64,000 bases of DNA from [Mycobacterium] zoologicum (GCF_020172665.1 NZ_CP083985.1:959994-1023993); one strand, 5' to 3'; counted from the stretch's first letter, positions 42,221-51,467 are shown. Notes: generated from the letters alone by a model not told the origin. Numbers and translations: made by a program.

Positions 42221-43296
42221 CAGGGTCGAGCGTAAAGCCCCCGCCCGGTGATCAGCGGCAGGTCCAGGGTGGTCCGGATGCCGGGTTGCGCCGCGACGAC
42301 CGCCGGAATGGCGTTGACCACCCGCATCGCGGTGGCCACCAGCCCGGCATGGTTGTGGTCGCCGTTGGGACTCGACAGGCACAGATCCAGCGAATACGAC
42401 GGCTCGCCGGTCACCACGACCCGGTAGGAGCCGCCGGGCTGCGCCGGTTGGGGCCACTCGGGGCACAGATCGTCGCGTAGCCGGGTGACGTGTTCGAGCA
42501 CCACGGCCGGTTGTCCGTCGAGCATGCCGCGCACCTCGAAATGCAGCGCCGCGGCAGTGCCTTTGGCGATGTGGCCCGACGCGATCTCGAAGTCCTCGGG
42601 CGCTGGCTCGCGTTCGTAGATCTCGACCACCTCGTCCAGCTCGATGCCCAGCCCGGCCGCCAACTGGCGCACCACCGAGCCCCAGGCCAGGCTGAGCACA
42701 CCGGGCTGCAGCAGCATCGGGATCTCGTCGATGGGCTTGCCGAACCCCATCACGTCGAACATGACGGCGGCGCTGTCATAGGTGGCGTAGTCGACGACCT
42801 CCATGCAGCGGATCTGCTGGATGCTCTGGCAGTTGCCGGCCAATGCCAGCGGCAGCAGGTCGTTGGCGAATCCCGGGTCGATGCCATTGATGAAGAGGCT
42901 CGAACCGCCTTGCTGCGCAGCAGCTTCGATCGGGGACAGCATCTCCGGCGGGAGCACCTGCCACGGGTACTGCAGGAACACCGCGCTGCTGCCGACCACG
43001 TTGACGCCGGCGGCCAGGATGCGCCGGAAATCCTCCAGCGCCTCCATCAGCCGGTTGTCGGCCAGCGCGGTGTAGACCACGCACTCCGGTCGGGTTGCCA
43101 GCACCGCATCCAGGTCGGTCGTGGCCGTTATTCCGGTCGAGACGTCAAGCCCGGCCAGCTGTCCCGCGTCCTTGCCGGCCTTGGCGTCCGAGGACACCCA
43201 TACCGCGGTGAGTTCGTAGTCGGGGTTGGTGATCAACGCTTTGAGGGCGTGGACGCCGACGTTTCCGGTACCGATCTGGGCGACGCGAATTGCCAT
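42220..43296 (-). CDS. Dihydrodipicolinate reductase-like NAD(P)-binding protein
   Basis: This 358-residue protein has an N-terminal Rossmann domain (VAQIGTGNVGVHALKAL, residues 5-21) related to dihydrodipicolinate reductase. A mycobacterium-typical C-terminal domain of unknown function follows. Members are often near SDRs and cytochromes P450 in lipid or sterol clusters. It lies 8 bp after the SDR and is translationally coupled to mntH. The substrate is unknown; amine dehydrogenase-type chemistry has been described for relatives. Confidence 0.85.
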   Translation of the reverse strand: MAIRVAQIGTGNVGVHALKALITNPDYELTAVWVSSDAKAGKDAGQLAGLDVSTGITATTDLDAVLATRPECVVYTALADNRLMEALEDFRRILAAGVNVVGSSAVFLQYPWQVLPPEMLSPIEAAAQQGGSSLFINGIDPGFANDLLPLALAGNCQSIQQIRCMEVVDYATYDSAAVMFDVMGFGKPIDEIPMLLQPGVLSLAWGSVVRQLAAGLGIELDEVVEIYEREPAPEDFEIASGHIAKGTAAALHFEVRGMLDGQPAVVLEHVTRLRDDLCPEWPQPAQPGGSYRVVVTGEPSYSLDLCLSSPNGDHNHAGLVATAMRVVNAIPAVVAAQPGIRTTLDLPLITGRGLYARP

Positions 43297-43304
43297 GGTG
43301 TCCT

Positions 43305-44096
43305 TTACAGGTCGGGGATGGGCAGATCGAGATTCGGGAACGTGATGCCCCCGTCGACTTCGAGCACCTTGCCGGTGAGGTAACTACCCGCCGGTGAGGC
43401 CAAATAGACTGCCGCAGCGGCGATGTCGTCCGGCTCGCCGAGCCGACGCAGCGGGGTCACCTTCTCCATCGGCGCGCGCAGTTCGTCGTTGGACGCCACC
43501 ACATCCAGCGCCGAGGTGAGGATGGAACCCGGCGCGATCGCGTTGACCCGGATTCGTGGGCACAGGTCCATCGCGGCGAGCCGGGTGTAGTGGGCGAGTG
43601 CGCCTTTGGCGGTGCCGTAGGCGGCGAAGCCACGCCCGGCCAGGCGCCCCATGGTCGAGGTGATGTTGATGATCGAGCCGCCGCCGGAGTGCTCCAGCAT
43701 CAACGGCACCGCGGCGGTGGTCAGTGCGTGCGCGGTACCGACGTTGAAGGTCAGCGCGTCTTTGAGGTCTTTGGTCGAGGTGGTCAGCAGCGTGTTGGGC
43801 ATCGTCCCGCCGACGTTGTTTACGACGATGTCGAGCCTGCCGAACGTGGCGACGGCCTCGCCTGCCAGCTTCGCGGTCTCCTCGGGATGGGCCAGATCGG
43901 CGACGACGATGTGGGCTTTGCGCCCGGCGCGTTCGACCTGTTCGGCGACGGTCTCTAGTTGGGATCGGGTGCGCGCGGCGATGACGACGTCGGCGCCGGC
44001 TTGCGCGAATGCCACCGCGATTGCCGCGCCAAGGCCACGGCCTGCGCCGGTGACGACGGCGACTGAGTTGTCGAGTCGGAATCTGTCGAGGATCAC
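43305..44096 (-). CDS. FabG-like short-chain dehydrogenase (Rv0769-type setting)
   Basis: This 263-residue classical SDR has [12 protein letters not shown], the NNVGG strand, [11 protein letters not shown] with the catalytic Ser, YGTAKGAL as YXXXK, and IAPGSILT. It is the first gene of a three-gene operon ending in mntH. The start ATG at 44096 lies 45 bp from a perfect KstR-type box (44141-44154). This suggests cholesterol- or lipid-responsive control, as recalled for the Rv0764c-Rv0769 group of M. tuberculosis. The substrate is unknown. Confidence 0.9.
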   Translation of the reverse strand: MILDRFRLDNSVAVVTGAGRGLGAAIAVAFAQAGADVVIAARTRSQLETVAEQVERAGRKAHIVVADLAHPEETAKLAGEAVATFGRLDIVVNNVGGTMPNTLLTTSTKDLKDALTFNVGTAHALTTAAVPLMLEHSGGGSIINITSTMGRLAGRGFAAYGTAKGALAHYTRLAAMDLCPRIRVNAIAPGSILTSALDVVASNDELRAPMEKVTPLRRLGEPDDIAAAAVYLASPAGSYLTGKVLEVDGGITFPNLDLPIPDL

Positions 44097-44140
44097 CTAG
44101 GTACGCTAACAAGGATGGGCCGCCAGTTGAACCCCTTTTC

Positions 44141-44154
44141 TGAAACATGTTCTA
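44141..44154. promoter_or_regulatory. KstR-type operator box
   Basis: TGAAACATGTTCTA fits the KstR consensus TNNAACNNGTTNNA at every fixed position. It lies 45 bp upstream of the SDR start and just after the end of the convergently placed alpha/beta hydrolase gene body. KstR is the TetR repressor of cholesterol catabolism genes, induced by sterol CoA intermediates. Confidence 0.65.
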
Positions 44155-44162
44155 ATTCGGGG

Positions 44163-44948
44163 TCACAGGTGATTTCTAGCAGTCCAGTCGTCGATTTGGC
44201 CCATGGTCGCCGGTAGCGCTTCCCCGGAAAAGACCAGGTGGTCTGAGCGGGGAACCTGGACGTAGCTTCCCTGCTGGTAGCGAGCTGCTGTTTTAGGAGC
44301 GACCTGCGGCGGTACAACACGGTCGTATTCGCCCCGGATCACCAGCACCGGTGTGGTGACCGCGGCGAAGTCGACGGTGGTGACTTTGCCGCGGTCCAGG
44401 AACGGGAACACCAACTCGCAGTAGGCACGCCCCGATTCGCACACCAAGCCGGCGTGGAACTCGCGAGCGGCTTCCTCAGTCTGAGCGTTGGCCACCCACC
44501 GCCGAAACCGCTGCCACGTAGTGGGATACAGCGGTTTGGTCCACGGCCTTGGCTGCAGAAAGTGCCTCCCGAAGAGGCTCCCGAAGCTATGCAATGTCGC
44601 GGGAGTCGGGGCGAAGATACCCGCCGCGGGTGACGGGCAGGCTGCGACGACGCCGGCATGGCGGGTGCGTGCGGCGACCAGCTGCGCCAGCAGCCCACCC
44701 AGTGACAGTCCCACCAGAAGCGGTGGCGATTCCAGCGAGTCCACCAAGGCAACGAGGTCGTCGGTGTAGTCGCGCATGCTCAGTGGCGCAACCTTACCGG
44801 CGCCTTCCTCCACGGGTAGTTCGTGATAACGCAGCGTCGGGGTGTGCGCGGTGTAACCGCGCTCTTCGAACGCCGTCCGGGCGCTGTCCCAACTGTCGCC
44901 ACGGGCCCATGTGCCGTGGATGAGTACGACGTGCTTCGTGTCGGACAC
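44163..44948 (-). CDS. Alpha/beta hydrolase
   Basis: This 261-residue serine hydrolase has the HGTWARGDSWD oxyanion segment near the start, GLSLGGL as nucleophile elbow (GXSXG), an acid in IRGEYDRVVPP and a His in SDHLVFSG. It looks like an esterase or acyltransferase-like lipase of unknown substrate. The GTG at 44948 (VSDTKHVVLIHG) gives a compact N-terminus; an in-frame GTG at 44972 would add eight hydrophobic residues. It lies upstream of the KstR box on the same strand. Confidence 0.85.
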   Translation of the reverse strand: MSDTKHVVLIHGTWARGDSWDSARTAFEERGYTAHTPTLRYHELPVEEGAGKVAPLSMRDYTDDLVALVDSLESPPLLVGLSLGGLLAQLVAARTRHAGVVAACPSPAAGIFAPTPATLHSFGSLFGRHFLQPRPWTKPLYPTTWQRFRRWVANAQTEEAAREFHAGLVCESGRAYCELVFPFLDRGKVTTVDFAAVTTPVLVIRGEYDRVVPPQVAPKTAARYQQGSYVQVPRSDHLVFSGEALPATMGQIDDWTARNHL

Positions 44949-45013
44949 AAGAATCAGGATCGCACCCGCCACGGCAGACCGCGCCCGTAACCGGGGAGAT
45001 GCGGCGAAGCAGA

Positions 45014-45859
45014 TCAGGACTTTTTGGCCGGCGCTTTTTTGGCCGGGGTCTTCTTTGCTGGCGCCTTCGTCGACCGTTTCTGCACACTGGCCTCCAGCTT
45101 GGCGAGCAGGTCGGACACGTCCTCGGTGGCATCCAGTTCGGCGGGCCGGTCCTCGGGCGTGAACGCCTCATCGCCTTCGAGTTTGGCCGCGATCAGCTCG
45201 TGCAACTGCTCTTGATAGGTGTCGTGGTAGCGGTCGGGATCGAAGTCGTCTGCCATCGACTCGACCACCTGCCCGGCCATCTTCAGCTCGGCGGGCTTGA
45301 TCTCCACCTTGGTGTCCAACACGGGGAAGTCGGGGTCGCGGATCTCGTCGGGCCACAGCAGGGTGTGCACCACCATGACCTCGCGCTTGGAGAAGTCTTT
45401 GACCCGCAACGCCGCCAGCCGGGTCTTGTTGCGCAGGGTGAAGTGCACGATCGCCACCCGATCTGTCTCGGCGAGTGTCTTGGCCAGCAGCACATAGGAT
45501 TTGATCGATTTCGAGGCCGGCTCCAGAAAATAGCTGCGGTCGTAGAGCATCGGGTCCAAATCGCCGGCCGGGACGAACTCGAGGACCGCGATCTCATGGT
45601 CGCGTTCCTCGGGAAGGTTCGCGATGTCGTCGTCGGTGACCACCACCATCCGGCCGTCGTCGGATTCATAGGCCCGAGCGATGTCGGCGTAGTCGACGAC
45701 TTCGCCGCACTCCTCGCACACTCGCCGGTAGCGGATCCGGCCGTTGTCTTTGGCGTGCACCTGACGAAACTTGATGTCGTGGTCCTCGGTGGCGCTGTAG
45801 ACCTTCACCGGCACGTTGACCAGACCGAATGCGATCGAACCCTTCCAGATGGAACGCAT
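45014..45859 (-). CDS. ku: DNA end-binding protein Ku
   Basis: This 281-residue bacterial Ku forms a homodimer ring on DNA double-strand ends for non-homologous end joining. It has the opening MRSIWKGSIAFGLVNVPVK, the CEECGEVV zinc-like pair and the core ending near residue 250. A lysine/alanine-rich tail (KKTPAKKAPAKK) follows, of the kind that aids DNA binding in mycobacterial Ku. The ATG at 45859 is the universal Ku start; longer in-frame extensions run into ligD antisense. It is divergent from ligD with only 36 bp between starts, so both are probably expressed from a shared, nearly leaderless promoter region. Confidence 0.96.
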   Translation of the reverse strand: MRSIWKGSIAFGLVNVPVKVYSATEDHDIKFRQVHAKDNGRIRYRRVCEECGEVVDYADIARAYESDDGRMVVVTDDDIANLPEERDHEIAVLEFVPAGDLDPMLYDRSYFLEPASKSIKSYVLLAKTLAETDRVAIVHFTLRNKTRLAALRVKDFSKREVMVVHTLLWPDEIRDPDFPVLDTKVEIKPAELKMAGQVVESMADDFDPDRYHDTYQEQLHELIAAKLEGDEAFTPEDRPAELDATEDVSDLLAKLEASVQKRSTKAPAKKTPAKKAPAKKS

Positions 45860-45895
45860 GAGGCCAGTATGCCCAGCTCGACGTAGGTTGGCAGC

Positions 45896-48160
45896 ATGGT
45901 TGCGCCGTCGAGGGTGAAGCTGACCAACGCCGACAAGGTGCTCTATCCGGCCACCGGCACCACCAAAGCCCAGGTTTTCGACTACTACACCCGCATCGCG
46001 GCGGTGATGCTGCCGCACATCGCGGGACGCCCGGCCACGCGCAAACGGTGGCCCAACGGTGTGGCGCAGGCGGCGTTCTTCGAAAAGCAGCTGGCCGCTT
46101 CGGCGCCGCAATGGCTGCCGCGAGCCGCGTTGCAGCACCGCTCCGGGGTCACCAGCTATCCGATCATCGAAGACGTCGACGGCCTGGCCTGGATCGCCCA
46201 GCAGGCGGCTTTGGAGGTTCACGTACCGCAGTGGCGCTTCGAGGCGCAGTGGAGCCACGGCGGCAAGGTGCTCAAACCCGGGCCGGCGACCCGGCTGGTG
46301 TTCGATCTGGACCCCGGCGAGGGTGTGACGATGAGCCGGCTCGCCGAGGTGGCGCGGGCCATCCGGGACCTGATGGCCGAGCTCGGCCTGGAGACCTTCC
46401 CGGTCACCAGCGGCAGCAAGGGCCTGCACCTCTACGCCGCCCTGGAGCGCCCGGTGAGCAGCACCGGCGCGGCCACGGTGGCCAAACGCGTCGCCCAGCA
46501 ACTCGAAAGCGCGATGCCCGAGCTGGTGACCGCGACCATGGCCAAGAAGCTACGGGCCGGCAAGGTGTTCCTCGACTGGAGCCAGAACAATGCCGCGAAG
46601 ACCACCATCGCGCCGTACTCGTTGCGGGGCCGGGAACACCCGACGGTCGCCGCCCCGCGGACCTGGGCCGAACTCGACGACCCGGACCTGGCCCAGCTGC
46701 GCTACGACGAGGTGCTGGCCCGCCTCGAGCGCGACGGCGACCTGCTGGCCGCGCTGGATGGCCCCCTGCAAAGCCAAGATCGCCTTGCCGTCTATCGGTC
46801 CAAGCGTGACGCCGGCCGGACGCCCGAACCGGTACCGGCCGCGGCGCCGGCTCCGGGCGAGGGCAACAGTTTCGTCATCCACGAGCACCATGCCCGCCGG
46901 CTGCACTATGACCTCCGGCTGGAGCGCGACGGTGTGCTGGTGAGCTGGGCGGTGCCCAAGAACCTGCCGGAGACCCCGTCGGTCAACCATCTTGCGGTGC
47001 GCACCGAGGACCATCCGCTGGAGTACGGGGCGTTCGAGGGCACCATCCCCAAGGGTGAGTACGGCGCCGGCACGGTGCGCATCTGGGACAGCGGCAGCTA
47101 CGTGACAGAGAAGTTCGAGGACTCCGAGGCCAAGGGTGAGGTGATCGTGGTGTTGTCCGGCAGCCGGATCTCCGGGCGCTACGCGCTGATCCGGACGGGC
47201 GGTGACCAGTGGCTGGCGCATCGGATGAAGGACCAGCAGGCGTTCGCGTTCACCGAGCTGGCCCCGATGCTGGCTACTCACGGCGACGTGGCCCGGTTGG
47301 ATCCAGATCGGTGGGCCTTCGAGGGCAAGTGGGACGGCTACCGGCTGCTGGTGGAGGCCGATCGGGGCCGGGTGCGGCTGCGTTCGCGCAGTGGGCGCGA
47401 CGTCACCGCCGAATACCCGCAGCTGCGGTCACTGGCCGAGGGCCTTACCGAACATCACGTGGTGCTCGACGGCGAACTGGTCGCCCTCGACGACACCGGT
47501 GTGCCGAGTTTCGCGGGCATACGGCACGGGGCCCCCTTGCAGTTCTGGGCCTTCGACCTGCTCTACCTGGACGGCCGGCCGTTGCTGCGGGCGTCCTACC
47601 GGGACCGTCGGCGGCTGCTCGAAACCCTGTTGCAAGGCACGGATCTGGTGGTCCACGATCTGTTGGGTCCCAGCGGAGACGACGCCCTCGAACAGTCCCG
47701 CCGGCTCGGTTGGGAGGGTGTGGTCGCCAAGAAGTGGGATTCGCCCTATCAGGCCGGGCGGCGTTCGACGGCATGGGTGAAGGAAAAGCACTGGCTTACC
47801 CAGGAGGTGGTGATCGGCGGCTGGCGCGTTGGGGAAGGGGCACGGGGCGGCGGGATCGGCTCGCTGCTGATGGGCGTTCCCGCCGGGGACAAGCTGACGT
47901 ATGCCGGCCGAGTGGGAACGGGCTTCACCGAGCGCCAATTGGCCGACCTGAAGAAGATGCTGATGCCATTGCGTACGAAGGAATCACCGTTCGGGGAACC
48001 GCTGTCCCGGCCGGATTCCCAGGGCGTCACGTTTGTGGAACCGACGATTGTGGGGGAGGTGCGCTACAGCGAGCGAACCGCCGACGGGCGGCTGCGGCAC
48101 CCGAGCTGGCGCGGTCTGCGGCCCGACAAGACCCCCGCAGACGTGGTGAGTGAGGATTGA
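45896..48160 (+). CDS. ligD: Multifunctional NHEJ DNA ligase LigD
   Basis: This 754-residue enzyme has three modules. The polymerase/primase domain is at about residues 1-290 (FDLDPG metal-binding Asp pair). The 3'-phosphoesterase is at about 320-440 (FVIHEHHARRLHYDLRLE), and the ATP-dependent ligase follows with nucleotidyl Lys478 in EGKWDGYR. It repairs Ku-bound double-strand ends. Length and order (POL-PE-LIG) match M. tuberculosis LigD (759 aa as I recall). Its stop is 3 bp before the GTG of the FAH-family gene, indicating one transcript. Confidence 0.96.
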   Translation: MVAPSRVKLTNADKVLYPATGTTKAQVFDYYTRIAAVMLPHIAGRPATRKRWPNGVAQAAFFEKQLAASAPQWLPRAALQHRSGVTSYPIIEDVDGLAWIAQQAALEVHVPQWRFEAQWSHGGKVLKPGPATRLVFDLDPGEGVTMSRLAEVARAIRDLMAELGLETFPVTSGSKGLHLYAALERPVSSTGAATVAKRVAQQLESAMPELVTATMAKKLRAGKVFLDWSQNNAAKTTIAPYSLRGREHPTVAAPRTWAELDDPDLAQLRYDEVLARLERDGDLLAALDGPLQSQDRLAVYRSKRDAGRTPEPVPAAAPAPGEGNSFVIHEHHARRLHYDLRLERDGVLVSWAVPKNLPETPSVNHLAVRTEDHPLEYGAFEGTIPKGEYGAGTVRIWDSGSYVTEKFEDSEAKGEVIVVLSGSRISGRYALIRTGGDQWLAHRMKDQQAFAFTELAPMLATHGDVARLDPDRWAFEGKWDGYRLLVEADRGRVRLRSRSGRDVTAEYPQLRSLAEGLTEHHVVLDGELVALDDTGVPSFAGIRHGAPLQFWAFDLLYLDGRPLLRASYRDRRRLLETLLQGTDLVVHDLLGPSGDDALEQSRRLGWEGVVAKKWDSPYQAGRRSTAWVKEKHWLTQEVVIGGWRVGEGARGGGIGSLLMGVPAGDKLTYAGRVGTGFTERQLADLKKMLMPLRTKESPFGEPLSRPDSQGVTFVEPTIVGEVRYSERTADGRLRHPSWRGLRPDKTPADVVSED

Positions 48161-48163
48161 CCG

Positions 48164-49123
48164 GTGCGATGGGTGACCTATCGAAGTGAGGACGGCGAGC
48201 GGACCGGGGTGCTGAACGGCGACGTGATCCACGCCGCGGACCCCGGTGTGACGCTGCTGGAGTTGATCGGCCTGGGCGCGGACGGCCTGCGTGATGCGGG
48301 GGAGCGTCTGCTGAGCACGCCGTCGGCCACGGTGCGGATCGACGAGGCGACGCTGATGGCGCCGATACCTCGCCCGCCGTCCATCCGGGACAGCCTGGGC
48401 TTTCTGCAGCACATGCGCAATTGCCTGGTGGCCACCGGCCGCAGCCCCGAGCTAGACGACATGTGGTACCGCATCCCGGCGTTCTATTTCGCCTGCCCGG
48501 CAACGGTTCTGGGACCGTTTGACGATGCGCCGATGGCACCCGGAAGTGCCTGCCAGGACTTCGAATTGGAGGTTGCCGCGGTGATCGGCACTGCCGGGGC
48601 CGACCTGAGTGTGGAGCAGGCCGAGCGGGCCATCATCGGCTACACCATCTTCAACGACTGGTCGGCACGCGATCTGCAGGGCATGGAAGGCCGGCTGGCG
48701 ATCGGTCAGGGCAAAGGCAAGGACAGCGGTGTCACGCTGGGGCCTTACCTGGTGACTCCCGACGAACTTGAGCCGTACTACCGCGAAGGCCGGCTGAGCC
48801 TGCACGCCACCGCGATCGTCAACGACGTGATCGTGGGCATGGGATCCACCGGCGCCATGGACTGGAGCTTCGCCGAGATCATCAGCTACGTCTCGCGCGG
48901 TGTGCCGCTGACACCCGGTGACGTCATCGGCTCCGGCACGGTGCCCACCTGCACGCTCATCGAGCATCTCGATCCTGGTGCGCCGCAGTCATTTCCGGGC
49001 TGGCTGACCGACGGTGACGTGGTGACCCTGCAGGTGCAGGGCCTGGGTGAGGTGCATCAGACGGTGCGTGCCGGAGCTGCTCCGGTGCCGCTGGCCGAGC
49101 GCCCCCGGCCCCAGACACTATGA
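48164..49123 (+). CDS. Fumarylacetoacetate hydrolase-family protein
   Basis: This 319-residue protein has a short N-terminal domain and an FAH catalytic domain with the metal-binding acidic residues in DFELEVAAVIG, the NDWSARDLQ segment and GVPLTPGDVIGSGTV. Relatives hydrolyse or decarboxylate beta-diketones such as oxaloacetate or 2-hydroxyhepta-2,4-dienedioate. It follows ligD by 3 bp with a GTG start, as Rv0939 follows ligD in M. tuberculosis (there part of a longer bifunctional protein). It ends convergently with the PGRS-linked hydrolase, overlapping by 6 bp. Confidence 0.88.
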   Translation: MRWVTYRSEDGERTGVLNGDVIHAADPGVTLLELIGLGADGLRDAGERLLSTPSATVRIDEATLMAPIPRPPSIRDSLGFLQHMRNCLVATGRSPELDDMWYRIPAFYFACPATVLGPFDDAPMAPGSACQDFELEVAAVIGTAGADLSVEQAERAIIGYTIFNDWSARDLQGMEGRLAIGQGKGKDSGVTLGPYLVTPDELEPYYREGRLSLHATAIVNDVIVGMGSTGAMDWSFAEIISYVSRGVPLTPGDVIGSGTVPTCTLIEHLDPGAPQSFPGWLTDGDVVTLQVQGLGEVHQTVRAGAAPVPLAERPRPQTL

Positions 49124-51256
49124 CCGCGGGTTGAGCGTCACGCTGACCGTGGACGCACCGGAGTCGGAGCTGATGGTCAGCACCGACGCGTTCGGTCCCG
49201 AGGTGACGTGTCCGCCGGTGACCGTCGCGGTGTAGCCGTTCGGGTACTGGCTGGTCGGCACCGAGATGGTGGTCGTCGAACCCGCGCCGAACGCACCGGA
49301 GCCGTCGGCGTGATCGGTGGAGTAGCTGAACGAGAACACGCCGTCGAAGAACGACACCGAGGTCGGGGTGCCCGAGATCAGTTGCGGGTAGGGCTCCGAC
49401 AGCGCGGTCAGCTTGTCGAAGTTGACATTGTCACCGACCGGCGGCTGGCTGGGGTCCAGCACCAGGGCCTGGCCGTTCGGTGATGCGCTGGTGATGTCGT
49501 TGCCGGTGTAGGCCCACTCGGTCCAGCCCCACAGGTACTTGTTGGCGGCCTGCATGCTCGCGGTGATGGTCGGAATCGTGTTGGTGGCGCCGAACTCGGT
49601 CAGCAGCGCCGGGATGTTGTGCGCCTGAGCGTAATCCGCCGCGTTGCCGAACACGACGTCGGCGTTCAGATCGCAACCGAAGCTGGCGTCGGGGATCAGA
49701 GACGTCGTGATGCAGTAGCTGTGGAACGAGAAGACGGAGTTCTCGTCGTCGACCTTGCCGAGGTGAGTCGGCACCGGCAGGCTGCCGAACAGCGTGGTGG
49801 GCTCGAAGAACACCGTCTTGTTCGGGTCGACGGACCTGATCGCCGCGTCGATCTGGTTGTAGAACGGGGTCAGCTGCTGGGCCTCGAAGTACGGATTGCC
49901 GAATAGGCTCCCCAGCCAATTCGTTCCCGCCCACGGCTCGTTCATGATCTCGTAGCCGCCCACGTTCGGGTCACCCTTGAAGTAGTTCGCGACGGCCTGC
50001 ATCGTCAACGCGTAGTGGTTCAGCAATCCAATGCCATCGGATGCTTTGTCGTTGCCCCAGAACGCATCCCAGGCATGGTTCTGCGCAGGGTTGAGGAAGT
50101 AGTTGCCCGGGAAACCCATGTCGGGGTTGTAGAGCCCGCCGTCGTCGGTCGCCCAGTCGGGTGCACCCTCGCCGCCGAACTCCTCGTTGTAGAGGTCCTG
50201 GTGCATGTCGAGGATCGCGATGATGTTGTGCCGGGCCAGCATGTCCACGGTGCTCTGGATCGACGCCAGGTAGGTGTAGTCGATCACCCCGGGCTCCGGC
50301 TCGACCCCGGACCAGATGACACCCAGCCGCACCGCGTTGAAGCCGTTGGCGGCCAGGAACGCCGCGTCGTCATCGCTGAATCCGTCGGCAGAGGGCTCAT
50401 ACGGCGGAATTTTGTAGACCTGGTTGAGTCCGTGCAGCATGACGACCTGGCCGTCGGCATTGGTGAGCCAGCCGCCCGACACCTCGACTGGCGGAGCCGT
50501 CGTCCCGCTGATGCCGCCCGGAAGCGTGCCGAAATCACCGGCCGCGCCGTGGGTTCCGTACCAGAGTCCGGGGTTGCCGCCGGCGCCGCCGAGTGCGGGC
50601 AGTCCCGCCTCGGTGGCACCGTCACCGGCGTCGCCGCCGTGTCCTCCGTTGCCCATCAGCCAACCGCCGGTACCGCCGTCACCACCGGCGGCTCCGACGC
50701 CCCCGTCTCCGCCCGCGCCGCCCTCGCCGAAGAGCCCGGCGGAACCGCCGTGGCCGCCGGCCACGCCGTCGGTGGTGCTGCTCCAGCCCGCACCGCCGTC
50801 ACCGAACAGCCAGCCGCCTGCCGCACCGTCGGGGTGGGTTTCGGTGCCGGGCGCGCCGTCGCCGATGACGGTCGATCCGAAGATCTGGTTGATGACGGCG
50901 TTGACCTGGGTGCCCAGCGGGCTGGCGATCCACTGTTCGGCGGCGTCATGCAGCCCGGTGTAGAAGTCGAATCCCACCGCCGTCCCGGGCACCTCGGCCA
51001 GGGCGGTCAGCGCGGCGTCCCAGTGCCCGGCGGCCAGGAAGGTGTCCCACGCGCCCGCATCGAACAGCGCGTCCCCGTCGAGAGTGCCCGCGGCGGTCAG
51101 GAACGGTGCGAACAGCATGTCCATCATGTCGTCGACGTCGGCTCGGGCCGGCGCGGGGGCCAGAGGCGACAGTGCCAAAAACGCTGCGATCCCGGCAACC
51201 TGGGTACCGACGACCTTGCTGCGGCGACGAACCATCCCGGTGGCCCCACTTCCCAT
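49118..51256 (-). CDS. Secreted PGRS-linked GH5 endoglycoceramidase-like enzyme
   Basis: This 712-residue exported protein has a signal peptide (about residues 8-40, charged MVRRRSK start, hydrophobic core, cleavage near ARA-DVDD). A helical segment follows to about 125, then a PGRS-like glycine-rich block (about 135-240) with GGWLFGDGGAG-type repeats. The catalytic domain is GH5, about 260-600. Its acid/base Glu is in YEIMNEPWAG, its nucleophile Glu in LLTEFGATN, and an early Trp/His set lies in MLHGLNQV. A C-terminal beta-sandwich tail of about 100 residues completes it. The layout of the GH5 part resembles endoglycoceramidases. Glycolipid or glucan cleavage outside the cell is inferred. 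The ATG at 51235 is an alternative start. Confidence 0.88.
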   Translation of the reverse strand: MGSGATGMVRRRSKVVGTQVAGIAAFLALSPLAPAPARADVDDMMDMLFAPFLTAAGTLDGDALFDAGAWDTFLAAGHWDAALTALAEVPGTAVGFDFYTGLHDAAEQWIASPLGTQVNAVINQIFGSTVIGDGAPGTETHPDGAAGGWLFGDGGAGWSSTTDGVAGGHGGSAGLFGEGGAGGDGGVGAAGGDGGTGGWLMGNGGHGGDAGDGATEAGLPALGGAGGNPGLWYGTHGAAGDFGTLPGGISGTTAPPVEVSGGWLTNADGQVVMLHGLNQVYKIPPYEPSADGFSDDDAAFLAANGFNAVRLGVIWSGVEPEPGVIDYTYLASIQSTVDMLARHNIIAILDMHQDLYNEEFGGEGAPDWATDDGGLYNPDMGFPGNYFLNPAQNHAWDAFWGNDKASDGIGLLNHYALTMQAVANYFKGDPNVGGYEIMNEPWAGTNWLGSLFGNPYFEAQQLTPFYNQIDAAIRSVDPNKTVFFEPTTLFGSLPVPTHLGKVDDENSVFSFHSYCITTSLIPDASFGCDLNADVVFGNAADYAQAHNIPALLTEFGATNTIPTITASMQAANKYLWGWTEWAYTGNDITSASPNGQALVLDPSQPPVGDNVNFDKLTALSEPYPQLISGTPTSVSFFDGVFSFSYSTDHADGSGAFGAGSTTTISVPTSQYPNGYTATVTGGHVTSGPNASVLTISSDSGASTVSVTLNPRS

Positions 51257-51320
51257 GACGCGGAGAATTCTGAGTTGCGTCTGAGAATGTTAAACGATTC
51301 GTCTCACAAAACGGAAGGGT

Positions 51321-51467
51321 TCAGCACTGGGTGGCGTCGCGGATCCACTGGCGCCGCGCATCACTCTGGCCGGCCTCGGACGCGGCGGCCCGCAGCACGT
51401 GAACGGCTCGTTGGTAGTCGCCCTCAGCGGCCCGGGGGGGAGTCGGCAGGCAGGGTTGGGTCTTCAT
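51321..51467 (-). CDS. Possible 48-residue protein with strong ribosome-binding site
   Basis: An ATG at 51467, preceded by GGGAGGTACACG (GGAGG seven bases away), opens a 48-codon frame. The peptide starts MKTQPCLPTPP and has a helical middle (YQRAVHVLRAAASEAG) and a C-terminal Cys (ATQC). It lies between the LLM oxidoreductase and the PGRS-linked hydrolase on the same strand. The Shine-Dalgarno is better than those of most genes here. The product is of unknown function; two Cys near the ends could pair if exported, but no signal is visible. Confidence 0.5.
   Translation of the reverse strand: MKTQPCLPTPPRAAEGDYQRAVHVLRAAASEAGQSDARRQWIRDATQC

Noticed and set aside
44163..44320. 75-codon minus-strand frame overlapping the hydrolase 3' end
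   Set aside because: It is out of frame with the clear alpha/beta hydrolase and has no start signal or recognisable motif.
45860..46501. N-terminal extension of the Ku frame
   Set aside because: It is antisense to ligD, and the conserved Ku start MRSIWKG is at 45859.
50560..50860. Short GC-rich repeats that could suggest a repeat array or CRISPR
   Set aside because: They are in frame within the PGRS-like glycine-rich coding block; spacing is irregular and there are no unique spacers or cas genes.
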